From: Helicobacter pylori Shi112
Lineage (GTDB): Bacteria > Campylobacterota > Campylobacteria > Campylobacterales > Helicobacteraceae
NCBI RefSeq assembly: GCF_000277405.1
Contig: NC_017741.1
Span: 930,001 to 994,000, forward strand
DNA length: 64,000 nt
Direction of reading: 5' to 3'
Shown here: piece after piece, positions 41,499 to 52,700 of the stretch
Layout of the letters: every line of letters starts with the position of its first letter
Position numbering within the stretch: the stretch's first letter is position 1
Made by a program: the position numbers and the translations under genes
Notes under the pieces: model-generated
The model's database searches: none
What the model saw: the letters and a program-made list of their open reading frames with translations, nothing else
Told to the model about the DNA's origin: nothing

Positions 41499-44400
41499 CT
41501 ACTTTAAATAATCTTGTAGGGCTAGCAACTCGTCTTCTTTAGAGCTTTCTTCTAACGCTAAAATCAAAACTTCTATCGCGCTTAAAGTCGTGAAATAACT
41601 CACATGGTTTTTAAGCACAGAAGCGCGAATGAGTTTGGCGTCATCTTGAGATTTGTGATCGCTGGTGTTGATAGCCATGCTGATTTCCCCATTCATCATT
41701 AAATCCATGACATTGGGGCGGCCTTCGGAGATTTTAAGCACTTTTAAAGACTCCACCCCGGCTTTTTCCAAAGCCTTATGCGTGCCTTCTGTAGCGCACA
41801 ATTCAAAGCCTAACTGAACCAAGCGCTTCATTAAAACGCATGCTTCTTCTTTATCCTTATCCTTAATAGAAACAAAAATAAGCCCCTTGTTTTTAATGGG
41901 GTTAAAGCAAGCCGTTTGAGCCTTGAAAAAAGCCAACCCTAAAGATCTAGCAATCCCCATCACTTCGCCGGTGCTTTTCATTTCAGGCCCCAAAATCAAA
42001 TCCGATCCATAAAGTTTATTAAAAGGGAAAACCGCTTCTTTTAAAGCCACAAAATGAGGCATTTTAGGCTTATAAACGCCTTTAGAATATCCCACGATAT
42101 TTTTTTTATCATAGAACTTCAAGGCTTCTTTCAAATCTTTTAACACCATAACCCTAGTCGCTACTTTCGCTAAAGGAACGCCTAAAGCCTTGCTTAAAAA
42201 AGGCACGGTTCGGCTGGCTCTGGGATTGACTTCAATCAAATAGAGCGTGTTGTCATGCACAGCAAATTGGATATTCAATAGCCCTACTACGCCTAAATGC
42301 AGAGCGATTTTCGCGCTCACCCGCTCAATTTCATCTAAAATTTTAGGGCTTAAAGTGGAAGGGATAAAGCACGCCGAATCGCCTGAATGGATTCCGGCTT
42401 CTTCAATGTGCTGTAAAATGCCGGCAATATAGACCTCTTTTCTATCGCAAATAGCATCCACATCTAGTTCCACCGCTTTTTCTAAAAACTTATCAATGAG
42501 GAGCGGATTTTTAGGGCTAACCTCTAAAGCATGCGTAACGCTTTCTAAATAATGGCGCAATTCTTCAATATTTTCTAAAATTTGCATGTGTTGGCCGCCT
42601 AGCACATAACTAGGGCGCACGATAATAGGGAAACCAATCACATTAGCGATGCTATAGGCTTCATCAACACTCTTAGCCATGCCATTTTCAGGCTGCTTGA
42701 TGTCAAGCTCTTTTAAAAAGAGGGAAAATTTTTCCCTGTCTTCTGCAACATCAATCACCTTAAAAGGCGTGCCAATAATGGGGGCTTGCATTTTAGCTAG
42801 ATCTTTAGCGAGTTTTAAAGGGGTTTGTCCCCCAAAATGCACGATAATGCCATCCACTCGCTCCCTTTGAATGATGCTCTTCACGCACTCAAAATGAATG
42901 GGTTCAAAATAGAGCGTATCGCTTGTATCATAATCCGTGCTAACAGTTTCTGGATTGCAATTGAGCATGACGCTTTTGATGTTTAAATCTTTTAAAGCAA
43001 AGCTCGCATGCACGCAACAATAATCAAATTCAATGCCTTGACCGATGCGATTAGGCCCAGAGCCTATGATTAGGATTTTCTTTTCTTGTTTTTCTTGTTT
43101 GTTTTCAATAGGGGGAAAAGGGTTAGGGGCATAGGTGGAATACAAATAAGGCGTGAGCGATAAAAACTCCGCCGCGCAAGTATCCACCTCTTCAAAATGG
43201 GGTGCGATTTGCAAATTCATTCTGGCTAATTCCACTTCAAAAGGACTCACTTCTAAATTTTCATTTTCTTTGATTTTAGCGGCAATCCTAGCATCGCTAA
43301 AGCCTAAATTTTTAAGCCCTCTTAATTTTTTGGCGTCCGTTAAAACGCTAGAATTGATGCTTTCTTCTGCTTTGACTAGCTTTTGGATTTGAGATAAAAA
43401 CCACCTGTCAATCTGGCATAATTCAAACACTTCATCAACACAAACGCCAAGCCTGAACGCATCAGCGATATAAAGCAAGCGCTTGAAATTCGGCCGGCGG
43501 ATTTCCTTTTTTATCATTTCTAAATCTTTGCTTAACGATTCAAACCCTAGCCAATTGTTTTCCAAAGAGCATAACGCTTTTTGTAAGGCTTCTAAGAAAT
43601 TCCCCCCTATCGCCATCACTTCGCCAATGCTTTTCATAGAAGTCCCTAAAGTGCTAGAAACACCGGCAAATTTTTCAAACGCAAAGCGAGGGATTTTCAC
43701 CACGATATAATCTAAACTAGGCTCAAAACTCGCCGGGGTGTTGGTAATATCGTTTTGGATTTCATCTAAGCTAAAACCCACCGCAAGCATGGTAGCCACT
43801 TTTGCAATGGGAAACCCGGTCGCTTTTGAAGCTAATGCGGAGCTGCGGCTCACTCGCGGGTTCATTTCAATCACGACCATTCTTAAAGTCTCTGGGTGGA
43901 TAGCAAACTGCACGTTGCTCCCGCCCGTATCCACGCCAATTTCTCTTAAAATCGCAAAGCTCGCATCGCGCATGCGTTGGTATTCTTTATCGGTTAAGGT
44001 TAAGCTTGGAGCGATGGTGAGGCTATCGCCGGTATGAACGCCCATGGGGTCAATATTTTCAATACAGCACACAATGATGCAATTATCCTTATTATCTCGT
44101 ATGACTTCCATTTCATATTCTTTCCACCCCAATAAGGACTCTTCAATCAAAATTTCATTAATGGGCGAAGCGTCCAGGGCGTTTTTAGCCAATTCTTGAA
44201 ACTCTTCAATATTGTAAGCGACCCCACTCCCCCCACCAGCCAGAGTGAAACTCGCTCTAATAATGGCTGGAAAGCCAATTTCATTAATGGCTTCTAGGGC
44301 TTCTAATTCGCTATAAGCGTAACGCCCTTTAGGCAAATCCATCCCGATTTTTAACATCGCTTCTTTGAAAGCCTGCCTGTCTTCGCCTTTTTTAATCGCT

Positions 44401-44756
44401 TCAATCTTAGCCCCTAAAAGCTCCACGCCTTCTAACATGCCCTTTTGGTGCATTTGCATGACCGCATTCAAAGCGGTTTGCCCGCCCATTGTGGGTAAAA
44501 TAGCGTCAATCTTTTCTTTTTTGATGATAGCGGCGATATTTTCTGGGGTGATGGGTTGGATATAAGTTTGATGAGAAAATTCAGGGTCAGTCATCACGGT
44601 GGCCGGGTTAGAATTGATTAAGATCACTCTATAACCTAAAGATTTTAAGGTTTTACAACTTTGAGTCCCTGAGTAGTCAAACTCACAAGCTTGCCCGATC
44701 ACAATAGGGCCTGAGCCTATCAGTAGAATGTTGGAAATATCGGTGCGTTTAGGCAT
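41499..44756 (-). CDS. carB: Carbamoyl-phosphate synthase large subunit
   Basis: CarB makes carbamoyl phosphate from ammonia, bicarbonate and ATP for pyrimidine and arginine synthesis. The 1085-residue protein has the duplicated design. The first ATP-grasp synthetase half (1-~400) starts [20 protein letters not shown]. An oligomerisation domain follows (400-550). The second half starts [20 protein letters not shown] (about 564-583). The C-terminal MGS-like allosteric domain (about 945-1085) includes [15 protein letters not shown]. Both ATP sites look intact. The glutaminase subunit carA is not in this window. Confidence 0.97.
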   Translation of the reverse strand: MPKRTDISNILLIGSGPIVIGQACEFDYSGTQSCKTLKSLGYRVILINSNPATVMTDPEFSHQTYIQPITPENIAAIIKKEKIDAILPTMGGQTALNAVMQMHQKGMLEGVELLGAKIEAIKKGEDRQAFKEAMLKIGMDLPKGRYAYSELEALEAINEIGFPAIIRASFTLAGGGSGVAYNIEEFQELAKNALDASPINEILIEESLLGWKEYEMEVIRDNKDNCIIVCCIENIDPMGVHTGDSLTIAPSLTLTDKEYQRMRDASFAILREIGVDTGGSNVQFAIHPETLRMVVIEMNPRVSRSSALASKATGFPIAKVATMLAVGFSLDEIQNDITNTPASFEPSLDYIVVKIPRFAFEKFAGVSSTLGTSMKSIGEVMAIGGNFLEALQKALCSLENNWLGFESLSKDLEMIKKEIRRPNFKRLLYIADAFRLGVCVDEVFELCQIDRWFLSQIQKLVKAEESINSSVLTDAKKLRGLKNLGFSDARIAAKIKENENLEVSPFEVELARMNLQIAPHFEEVDTCAAEFLSLTPYLYSTYAPNPFPPIENKQEKQEKKILIIGSGPNRIGQGIEFDYCCVHASFALKDLNIKSVMLNCNPETVSTDYDTSDTLYFEPIHFECVKSIIQRERVDGIIVHFGGQTPLKLAKDLAKMQAPIIGTPFKVIDVAEDREKFSLFLKELDIKQPENGMAKSVDEAYSIANVIGFPIIVRPSYVLGGQHMQILENIEELRHYLESVTHALEVSPKNPLLIDKFLEKAVELDVDAICDRKEVYIAGILQHIEEAGIHSGDSACFIPSTLSPKILDEIERVSAKIALHLGVVGLLNIQFAVHDNTLYLIEVNPRASRTVPFLSKALGVPLAKVATRVMVLKDLKEALKFYDKKNIVGYSKGVYKPKMPHFVALKEAVFPFNKLYGSDLILGPEMKSTGEVMGIARSLGLAFFKAQTACFNPIKNKGLIFVSIKDKDKEEACVLMKRLVQLGFELCATEGTHKALEKAGVESLKVLKISEGRPNVMDLMMNGEISMAINTSDHKSQDDAKLIRASVLKNHVSYFTTLSAIEVLILALEESSKEDELLALQDYLK

Positions 44757-44850
44757 AACTGATCCTTAAAGAAAGAATATCAAGCGTTATCAATATTTTA
44801 GAATATTTTTTATTAGGTTTTTGCGTGGCGTCCCCCCCTATTTTTTCAAA

Positions 44851-45543
44851 CTATTTATCCCTGTCTGAAAAAATACCAATGATTTGCAAGATAGAAATAA
44901 AGACATTCAAAAAGTCTAAATACAAGCTCACCGCTGCATCAATGGGGCTATCATACATGCCTTTAACGATGTTTTGGGTGTCATAAGCGATATAAAGACT
45001 GAATAAAATCGCGCTCGCTCCCGCAATGACAACCTGGAACATGGGGCTACCCAAAAACAAGTTAATGAGCGAACACACCACCACCACAATCAAAGCGATA
45101 AAGAGCATTTTACCCATATTCGCTAAGTCGTTTTTAGTCTTAAGGGCATACACGCTCATCAAACCAAAAACAATAGTCGTCATGCCTAAAGCTTGCCAAA
45201 TCGCTCCTAAACCAGCTTTTGCAATCACCATACCCAACAAAGGCACCAAAGTAACCCCTGATAATGAAGTGAAAGCAAACAGCATGAACAGATTCAACCC
45301 GGGTTTGGATTTAGAAAACATCAAACCAAAAAACGCCGCAATTTCAGCGATAAAAAACGCCCATTTATACTGCACTACGGCTTGAAAATTCATCAAACCT
45401 AATAACGCTCCGATAGTCGCTAGTAACAAACTGCCTGCAAAGAACTTGTAAGTCGTTTTAACAAAACCCACCAGCTCGCTTTCTTGCAATAAAGAATCCT
45501 CTGCATACGCATTACGAGAATTAGCTCTGTCATACAATGCCAT
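44851..45543 (-). CDS. Bax inhibitor-1/YccA family membrane protein
   Basis: This 230-residue inner-membrane protein has seven predicted helices: LLATIGALLGLMNF, WAFFIAEIAAFFGLMF, LNLFMLFAFTSLSGV and onward. The C-terminal YIAYDTQNIVKGMYDSPIDA (about 182-202) contains the conserved Asp residues of the BI-1/YccA/LFG fold. Bacterial members modulate FtsH or conduct calcium, but the role here is unknown. The start follows AAGGAGTAAAAC. It is divergent from gapA. Confidence 0.88.
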   Translation of the reverse strand: MALYDRANSRNAYAEDSLLQESELVGFVKTTYKFFAGSLLLATIGALLGLMNFQAVVQYKWAFFIAEIAAFFGLMFSKSKPGLNLFMLFAFTSLSGVTLVPLLGMVIAKAGLGAIWQALGMTTIVFGLMSVYALKTKNDLANMGKMLFIALIVVVVCSLINLFLGSPMFQVVIAGASAILFSLYIAYDTQNIVKGMYDSPIDAAVSLYLDFLNVFISILQIIGIFSDRDK

Positions 45544-45603
45544 GTTTTACTCCTTGAATTTCAACTCAATAAACAATTTAATTAACCCTACAGCTAGGTC
45601 TAA

Positions 45604-45609
45604 TATAAT
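45604..45609 (+). promoter_or_regulatory. -10 element (TATAAT) for gapA
   Basis: TATAAT about 78 bases before the gapA ATG in the divergent gap. Predicted start near 45616. Confidence 0.5.
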
Positions 45610-45686
45610 AGCGCAAAATGTAGTAAAATACCAAACAAAACCCCCTAAAATTGAAATTGAAGTCTGAAAATAGGATAATAGTTACG

Positions 45687-46682
45687 ATGAAAATTTTTAT
45701 CAATGGATTTGGCCGCATTGGGAGATGCGTTTTAAGAGCGATTTTAGAGCGTAGCGATAACCCTCACTTAGAAGTGATAGGCATCAATGACCCTGCTAAT
45801 TGGGAAATCCTCGCTTATCTTTTAGAGCATGACAGCGCGCATGGGCTGCTCAATAAAGAGGCGCGTTATTCTAATGGTAAGCTTATCATCGGCTCGTTAG
45901 AAATCCCTGTTTTTAATAGCATCAAAGACTTGAAAGGCGTGGATGTTATTATAGAGTGTTCAGGGAAGTTTTTAGAGCCTAAAACGCTAGAAAATTATCT
46001 TTTGCTTGGGGCTAAAAAGGTTCTGTTATCCGCTCCCTTTATGGGCGAATACGATGAAAAACAATACCCTACTTTGGTGTATGGGGTCAATCATTCTCTC
46101 TATCAAAACCAGGCCATTGTTTCTAACGCCTCTTGCACGACTAACGCTATCGCGCCCATTTGCGCGATTTTAGATAAAGCTTTTGGCATTAAAGAAGGCA
46201 TGCTAACGACCATTCATAGCTACACGAGCGATCAAAAACTCATTGATTTGGCCCACCCTTTGGACAAACGGCGCTCAAGAGCGGCTGCAAGCAACATTAT
46301 CCCTACCACCACTAAAGCCGCTCTGGCCTTGCATAAAGTTTTACCCAACCTCAAAAACAAAATGCATGGGCATAGCGTGAGGGTGCCTAGCCTTGATGTG
46401 TCCATGATAGATTTGAGTTTGTTTTTAGAAAAAAAGGCCTTCAAAGATCCCATCAATGATTTATTAATTAAAGCTTCCAAAGGGGTTTTAAAGGGCGTGT
46501 TAGAGATAGATTTAAAAGAAAGGGTGAGTTCTGATTTCATTTCTAACCCTAGCAGCGTCATAATCGCGCCTGATTTGACTTTCACGCTAGAGAATATGGT
46601 CAAAATCATGGGGTGGTATGATAATGAATGGGGGTATTCTCATCGTTTGGTGGATATGGCGCAATTTATGTATTATTATTAA
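45687..46682 (+). CDS. gapA: Glyceraldehyde-3-phosphate dehydrogenase
   Basis: The enzyme of 331 residues has the N-terminal dinucleotide motif INGFGRIGR (4-12). The catalytic Cys150 lies in [13 protein letters not shown], with His in [10 protein letters not shown]. The S-loop region follows with [15 protein letters not shown], and the C-terminal [15 protein letters not shown] is complete. I start it at the ATG of [13 protein letters not shown], which has AGGA 11 bases upstream, not at an in-frame TTG 36 bases earlier. H. pylori has a second GAPDH elsewhere. A catabolic or gluconeogenic role cannot be read from sequence. Confidence 0.95.
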   Translation: MKIFINGFGRIGRCVLRAILERSDNPHLEVIGINDPANWEILAYLLEHDSAHGLLNKEARYSNGKLIIGSLEIPVFNSIKDLKGVDVIIECSGKFLEPKTLENYLLLGAKKVLLSAPFMGEYDEKQYPTLVYGVNHSLYQNQAIVSNASCTTNAIAPICAILDKAFGIKEGMLTTIHSYTSDQKLIDLAHPLDKRRSRAAASNIIPTTTKAALALHKVLPNLKNKMHGHSVRVPSLDVSMIDLSLFLEKKAFKDPINDLLIKASKGVLKGVLEIDLKERVSSDFISNPSSVIIAPDLTFTLENMVKIMGWYDNEWGYSHRLVDMAQFMYYY

Positions 46683-46760
46683 GTCATTTTGCGAATCTTT
46701 TTGAGCTTGTTTAACATCAAGTTGTATAATGTGGGATTTATAAAAACGATCGGAGTTTAA

Positions 46761-49700
46761 ATGGCGTTTAAAAAGGCTGGATTGATTTCTAAGTTTATTT
46801 CAAAGGGATCTTTCAAATTAAATAAGATCTCAAAGAAAATTTTCAAATTGAATCAAATCTTGAAGCGTGAAAAGCCCTTAAAACGCCATAAAAAAACAAA
46901 ATCCGTTAAAAAGCCTTTTAATAAAAACAAATCTTTTTTAAAAGCTTCGGTTTTATTGATAGGAGCGTTGGGGGGATTATCCCACCTAAGGGCTAGCGAG
47001 TGCCGTTATTGGTCATGGTCGTCTTGGAGTTATCATGACAATATTGAAAGCGGTTCTAATTCCCCCACGCACAACTCTTATTGCCTTTTTAGCAGCACTC
47101 AAGGCTCTGGGACTTACTATTTAAACACCCTTACCACTTATAGCCCTGGTGGGGCTAGTTTCACGCAAAAATTCAATAATGGCACGCTTAATGTGGGAGG
47201 GAATATCCGCTTTGGAGGCACGGGTGTTAATGGGGGTGATGTAGGGTATATCACAGGTGCTTATGACGCTCAAACGATTAATTTTAATTCTAGCCGTATC
47301 ACAACCGGCAACTCATTTTCTACTGGCGGTGGGGCCACTCTCAATTTTAATGCAACTAACCATATCACTATCAATCAAGCCAGCTTTGATAATAGCGATG
47401 CAGGAACACAGCACTCTTACATGAATTTCAGTGGTTCTAACATCAATGTGAGCGGCTCTAGTTTTACAGATGACACCAATGGGGGCTTTAGTTTCAGTGG
47501 GAATGGGACTAACAGCAATCTCTCCTTTAACAAAACAAACTTCAATCAAGGGACTTATAACTTTAGTAACAGCGCTAACTTAAGCTTCAACAACAGCACT
47601 TTCAATCAAGGGACTTACAACTTTAATAGCCTTCAATCCACTTTTAATAACAGCAATTTCAATCAAGGGACTTATCATTTTACCGACAACGCCAGCTTCA
47701 ATAACGACACCTTCAATCAAGGGACTTATAGCTTTAATACAAGCAAGGTGAGTTTTTCAGGCGCTAACACTTTAAACTCAAGTTCGCCTTTTGCTAGCCT
47801 TAAAGGCAGTGTGTCTTTTGGTTCTGGTGCGATTTTTAACCTCAATCAAACCCTTAATGCCAATCAAACCTATGACATTCTCACCACAAACGCAACCATC
47901 CAATATGGGGTTTATCAAAGTTATTTGTGGGATTTGATCAACTATAAGGGCGATAAAGCTATAAGCCATGTTGAAGTGGGCAGTAACACTTATGATGTAA
48001 CCTTTGACATTAACGGGCAAGATGAAACCTTACAAGAAACCTTTAACAATCAGTCCATTACCACCCAATTTTTAGGGGATGATTTACAAGCCAAAGCCCA
48101 AGCAACCTACCAACAAGACTTGAGTGGCTCCCAAACCGCTTTAAAGAACGCTACTAGTGATAATAAGATCGCAAGCAGTGATACAAGCTACACCAACAAT
48201 CAAAACACCACTATTAAAAAAGACGCTCAGAATTTAGAAAACACTAGCCAACAAATCGCTCAAGACAAACAAACATTACAAGGAGATTTAGACAAGCTCC
48301 AACAATTAGCCAACGCCACAACAGGCTTTAACGAACAAGCTTTCAATCAAGCCCAAAGCAAAGAGCAACAAGATTTACAAACCTTACAAAACGAAGAAAA
48401 GACTTTTAATAGCGAGCAAGAGAGTTTGGATAAAGCGATAGCTAACGCTAAGCCTGCAAGCCCTACACCAAGCCCTACACCCACAAAACACACAGCGCAA
48501 AACACTCCTCCTAATAAAGTTTCACCCCCTACTCAAAATTTACCCACAACGAATGTGTGGAATGGGGTTTATTGGCTTCAAAATCAAACTTACTCAAAAC
48601 AAGGCGTTTATTATATTGATCCCAATCTTTCAGGACAGAGCGGTCAAAGCGGCAACACGCTCAGCACTTATACAGCCAATTTGTTAGGAAGAAGTTTTGG
48701 CGTGAATATCCAAAATGGCGCTTTGATCATAGGGAATAACACAGAGAGCGTGAATGATAATGGGTTGATTTGGATAGGGCATGGAGGCTTTGGCTATATC
48801 ATTGGAACTTTTAATGCGGCTAACATCTACTTGACCAATAATTTTAAAACCGGTGAAGGCGTTTCAGGCTCTGATGGTGGGGGAGCGAACATTACCTTTA
48901 AAGCAAGCGATAATATCACTATGGATGGCTTGAATTATAATGACGCTGAAACCGTTACTAAAATGATTCAAACGGGGGCTAGTCAGCATTCCTATGCCAC
49001 TTTTGACGCTACAAACAATATCAGCGTAACTAATTCCAGCTTTAGCGATATGACTTGGGGGAAATTCAGTTTTAGTGCTAAGAATATTTCGTTTTCTAAC
49101 GCTTCGTTTAGCGGCTTTACAAACCCTGGAGGATCAAGCGTGATCAGCGCTAATGCCACCAATTCTTTAAGCTTTAACAATTCTCGTTTGAATGGGGGAG
49201 CGGTTTATAATTTGCAGGCTAATAGCCTTATTTTCAACAACACGCAAGCGGTTTTTAATGTCTTGTATTCTAGGGGGACAAGCAATTTTAACGCTACCAC
49301 ACAGCTTTTAGGCAACACGAGTTTTACGCTCAGCTCTCAAAGTTTGCTGAACTTTAATGGCGATACAACCTTGCAAAACAACGCCAATATCACGCTTGGC
49401 AATAAAAGTCAAGCCACTTTTAAAAATTCTTTAACGCTTGATAATGATTCTAATTTAAGCTTAGACAATCAAAGCGTCTTGAATGCCAATGGTGCAAGCG
49501 CTTTTAACAATCAAGCGAGTCTCAATATTTATAACGGGAGTCAAGCAACCTTTAATAGCCTCTTTTTTAATGGTGGGATACTCAGTCTTAACGCTAACAG
49601 CAAACTCAACGCTTCTAGTGGTAGTTTTTCAAACAACACCACTATCAATTTAGACGATAGCGTTTTATCGGCTAATAACACAAGCTCTTTAAACGCTAAT

Positions 49701-52700
49701 ATCAATTTTCAAGGCGCAAGCCAGGCTGATTTTGGAGGCAACACGACTATTGATACAGCAAGCTTTAATTTTGACAGTGCAAGCTCATTGAGTTTTAATA
49801 ACCTTACGGCTAATGGGGCGTTAAATTTTAATGGTTATGCGCCCTCTTTGACTAAGGCTTTAATGAGCGTTAGCGGGCAGTTTGTTTTAGGGAATAATGG
49901 GGATATTAATTTATCTGACATCAATATTTTTGACAACATTACAAAATCTGTAACCTACAACATCCTAAACGCTCAAAAAGGCATTACTGGCATTAGTGGG
50001 GCTAATGGCTATGAAAAAATCCTTTTTTATGGCATGAAAATCCAAAACGCTACCTATAGCGACAATAATAACATTCAAACTTGGTCGTTTATAAACCCTC
50101 TCAATTCTTCTCAAATCATTCAAGAGAGCATTAAAAATGGGGATTTAACCATAGAAGTTTTAAATAACCCTAACTCGGCTTCTAACACTATTTTTAATAT
50201 CGCTCCTGAGCTTTATAATTACCAAGCTTCTAAGCAAAATCCTACCGGTTATAGCTATGATTATAGCGATAACCAAACAGGCACTTATTACTTGACAAGC
50301 AATATTAAAGGTCTTTTCACCCCTAAAGGCTCTCAAACGCCTCAAACCCCAGGCACTTATAGCCCGTTTAACCAGCCTTTGAATAGTTTGAATATCTATA
50401 ATAAGGGTTTTTCTAGTGGGAATTTAAAAACGCTTTTAGGGATCCTTTCTCAAAATTCCGCTACCTTAAAAGAAATGATTGAATCCAATCAATTAGACAA
50501 TATCACTAACATCAATGAAGTGTTGCAACTCTTAGATGAGATTAAGATCACCCCAGTGCAAAAGCAAGCGCTCCTAGAAACCATCAACCATTTGACTGAC
50601 AACATCAATCAAACCTTTAATAATGGGAATCTCGTTATAGGCGCTACTCAAGATAATGTTACAAACTCTACTAGCTCTATATGGTTTGGGGGCAATGGTT
50701 ATAGCAGTCCTTGCGCGCTAGATAGCGCCACTTGTTCTTCTTTTAGAAACACTTACTTGGGGCAATTATTAGGCTCAACTTCCCCCTATTTAGGCTACAT
50801 CAACGCTGATTTTAAAGCTAAAAGCATTTATATCACTGGAACGCTTGGAAGCGCTAACGCCTTTGAAAGCGGAGGGAGTGCGGATGTAACCTTTCAAAGC
50901 GCTAATAACTTAGTGTTGGATAAAGCTAACATAGAAGCTCAAGCCACAGACAATATCTTTAATCTTTTAGGTCAAGAAGGGATTGATAAAATCTTTAATC
51001 AAGGGAATTTAGCGAATGTTCTCAGTCAAGTGGCTATGGAAAAAATCAAGCAAGCCGGCGGTTTAGGGAACTTTGTAGAAAACGCTCTAAGCCCTTTGAG
51101 TAAGGAATTGCCCACTAGCTTGCAAAATGAAACCTTAGGCCAACTTATAGGTCAAAATAATTTAGATAATTTATTGAATAATAGTGGAGTCATGAATGCA
51201 ATCCAAAATATTATCAGTAAAAAACTAAGCATTTTTGGTAATTTTGTTACCCCATCAATCATAGAAAACTACCTTGCTAAGCAGTCTTTAAAAAGCATGC
51301 TAGACGATAAAGGGTTTTTGAATTTTATCGGTGGGTATATAGACGCTTCTGAATTAAGCTCTATTTTAAGCGTGATTTTAAAAGACATTACTAATCCTCC
51401 TACAAGCCTGCAAAAAGACATTGGTGTGGTGGCGAACGACTTGTTGAACGAGTTTTTAGGACAAGATGTCGTTAAAAAGCTAGAAAGTCAAGGTTTAGTG
51501 AGCAATATCATTAATAATATTATTTCTCAAGGCGGGTTAAGCGGCGTTTATAATCAAGGTTTGGGGAGCGTGTTGCCGCTCTCTTTACAAAATGCACTCA
51601 AAGAAAACGATTTAGGCGCTCTTTTATCGCCTAGAGGCTTGCATGATTTTTGGCAAAAAGGGTATTTTAACTTTTTAAGCAATGGCTATGTTTTTGTCAA
51701 TAATAGCTCTTTTAGCAACGCTACAGGGGGCAGTTTGAATTTTGTTGCTAACAAGTCTATTATTTTTAATGGCGATAATACGATTGATTTTAGCAAGTAT
51801 CAAGGCGCATTGATTTTTGCTTCTAATGGCGTTTCTAATATCAATATCACAACCCTAAACGCCACTAATGGCTTAAGCCTTAATGCGGGTTTGAATAATG
51901 TGAGCGTTCAAAAAGGGGAAATTTGTGTTAATTTAGCCAATTGCCCCACAACAAAAAACAGCTCTTCTACAAACTCTAGCGTAACCCCCACTAACGAATC
52001 TTTAAGCGTGCGCGCTAACAACTTCACTTTCTTAGGCACAATCGCTTCTAATGGAGCTATTGATTTGTCTCAAGTAAAAAATAATAGCGTTATAGGCACG
52101 CTCAATCTTAATGAAAATGCGACCTTGCAAGCCAATAATTTAACGATCGCTAACGCTTTTAACAACGCCTCTAACTCTACAGCTAACATTAATGGTGATT
52201 TCACCTTAAACCAACAAGCGACTTTAAGCACTAACGCTAGTGGTTTGAATGTCATGGGGAATTTTAATAGTTATGGCGATTTGGTGTTTAATCTCAGCCA
52301 TTCAGTTAGCCATGCTATTATCAACGCTCAAGGCGCAGCGACGATTATGGCTAATAACAATAACCCTTTAATCCAATTCAACACTTCTTCAAAAGAAACA
52401 GGCACTTACACGCTCATTGATAGCGCTAAGGCCATTTATTACGGGTATAACGACCAAATCACAGGAGGCAGCAGTTTAGATAATTACCTTAAGCTTTACA
52501 CGCTCATTGACATTAATGGCAAGCGCATGGTGATGACTGACAACGGCTTAACTTATAACGGGCAAGCCGTGAGTATTAAAGATGGCGGTTTAATTGTAGG
52601 CTTTAAAGATTCTCAAAATCAATACATTTACACTTCTATTCTCTATAATAAAGTGAAAATCGCTGTTTCTAATGATCCTATCAATAACCTACAAGCCCCC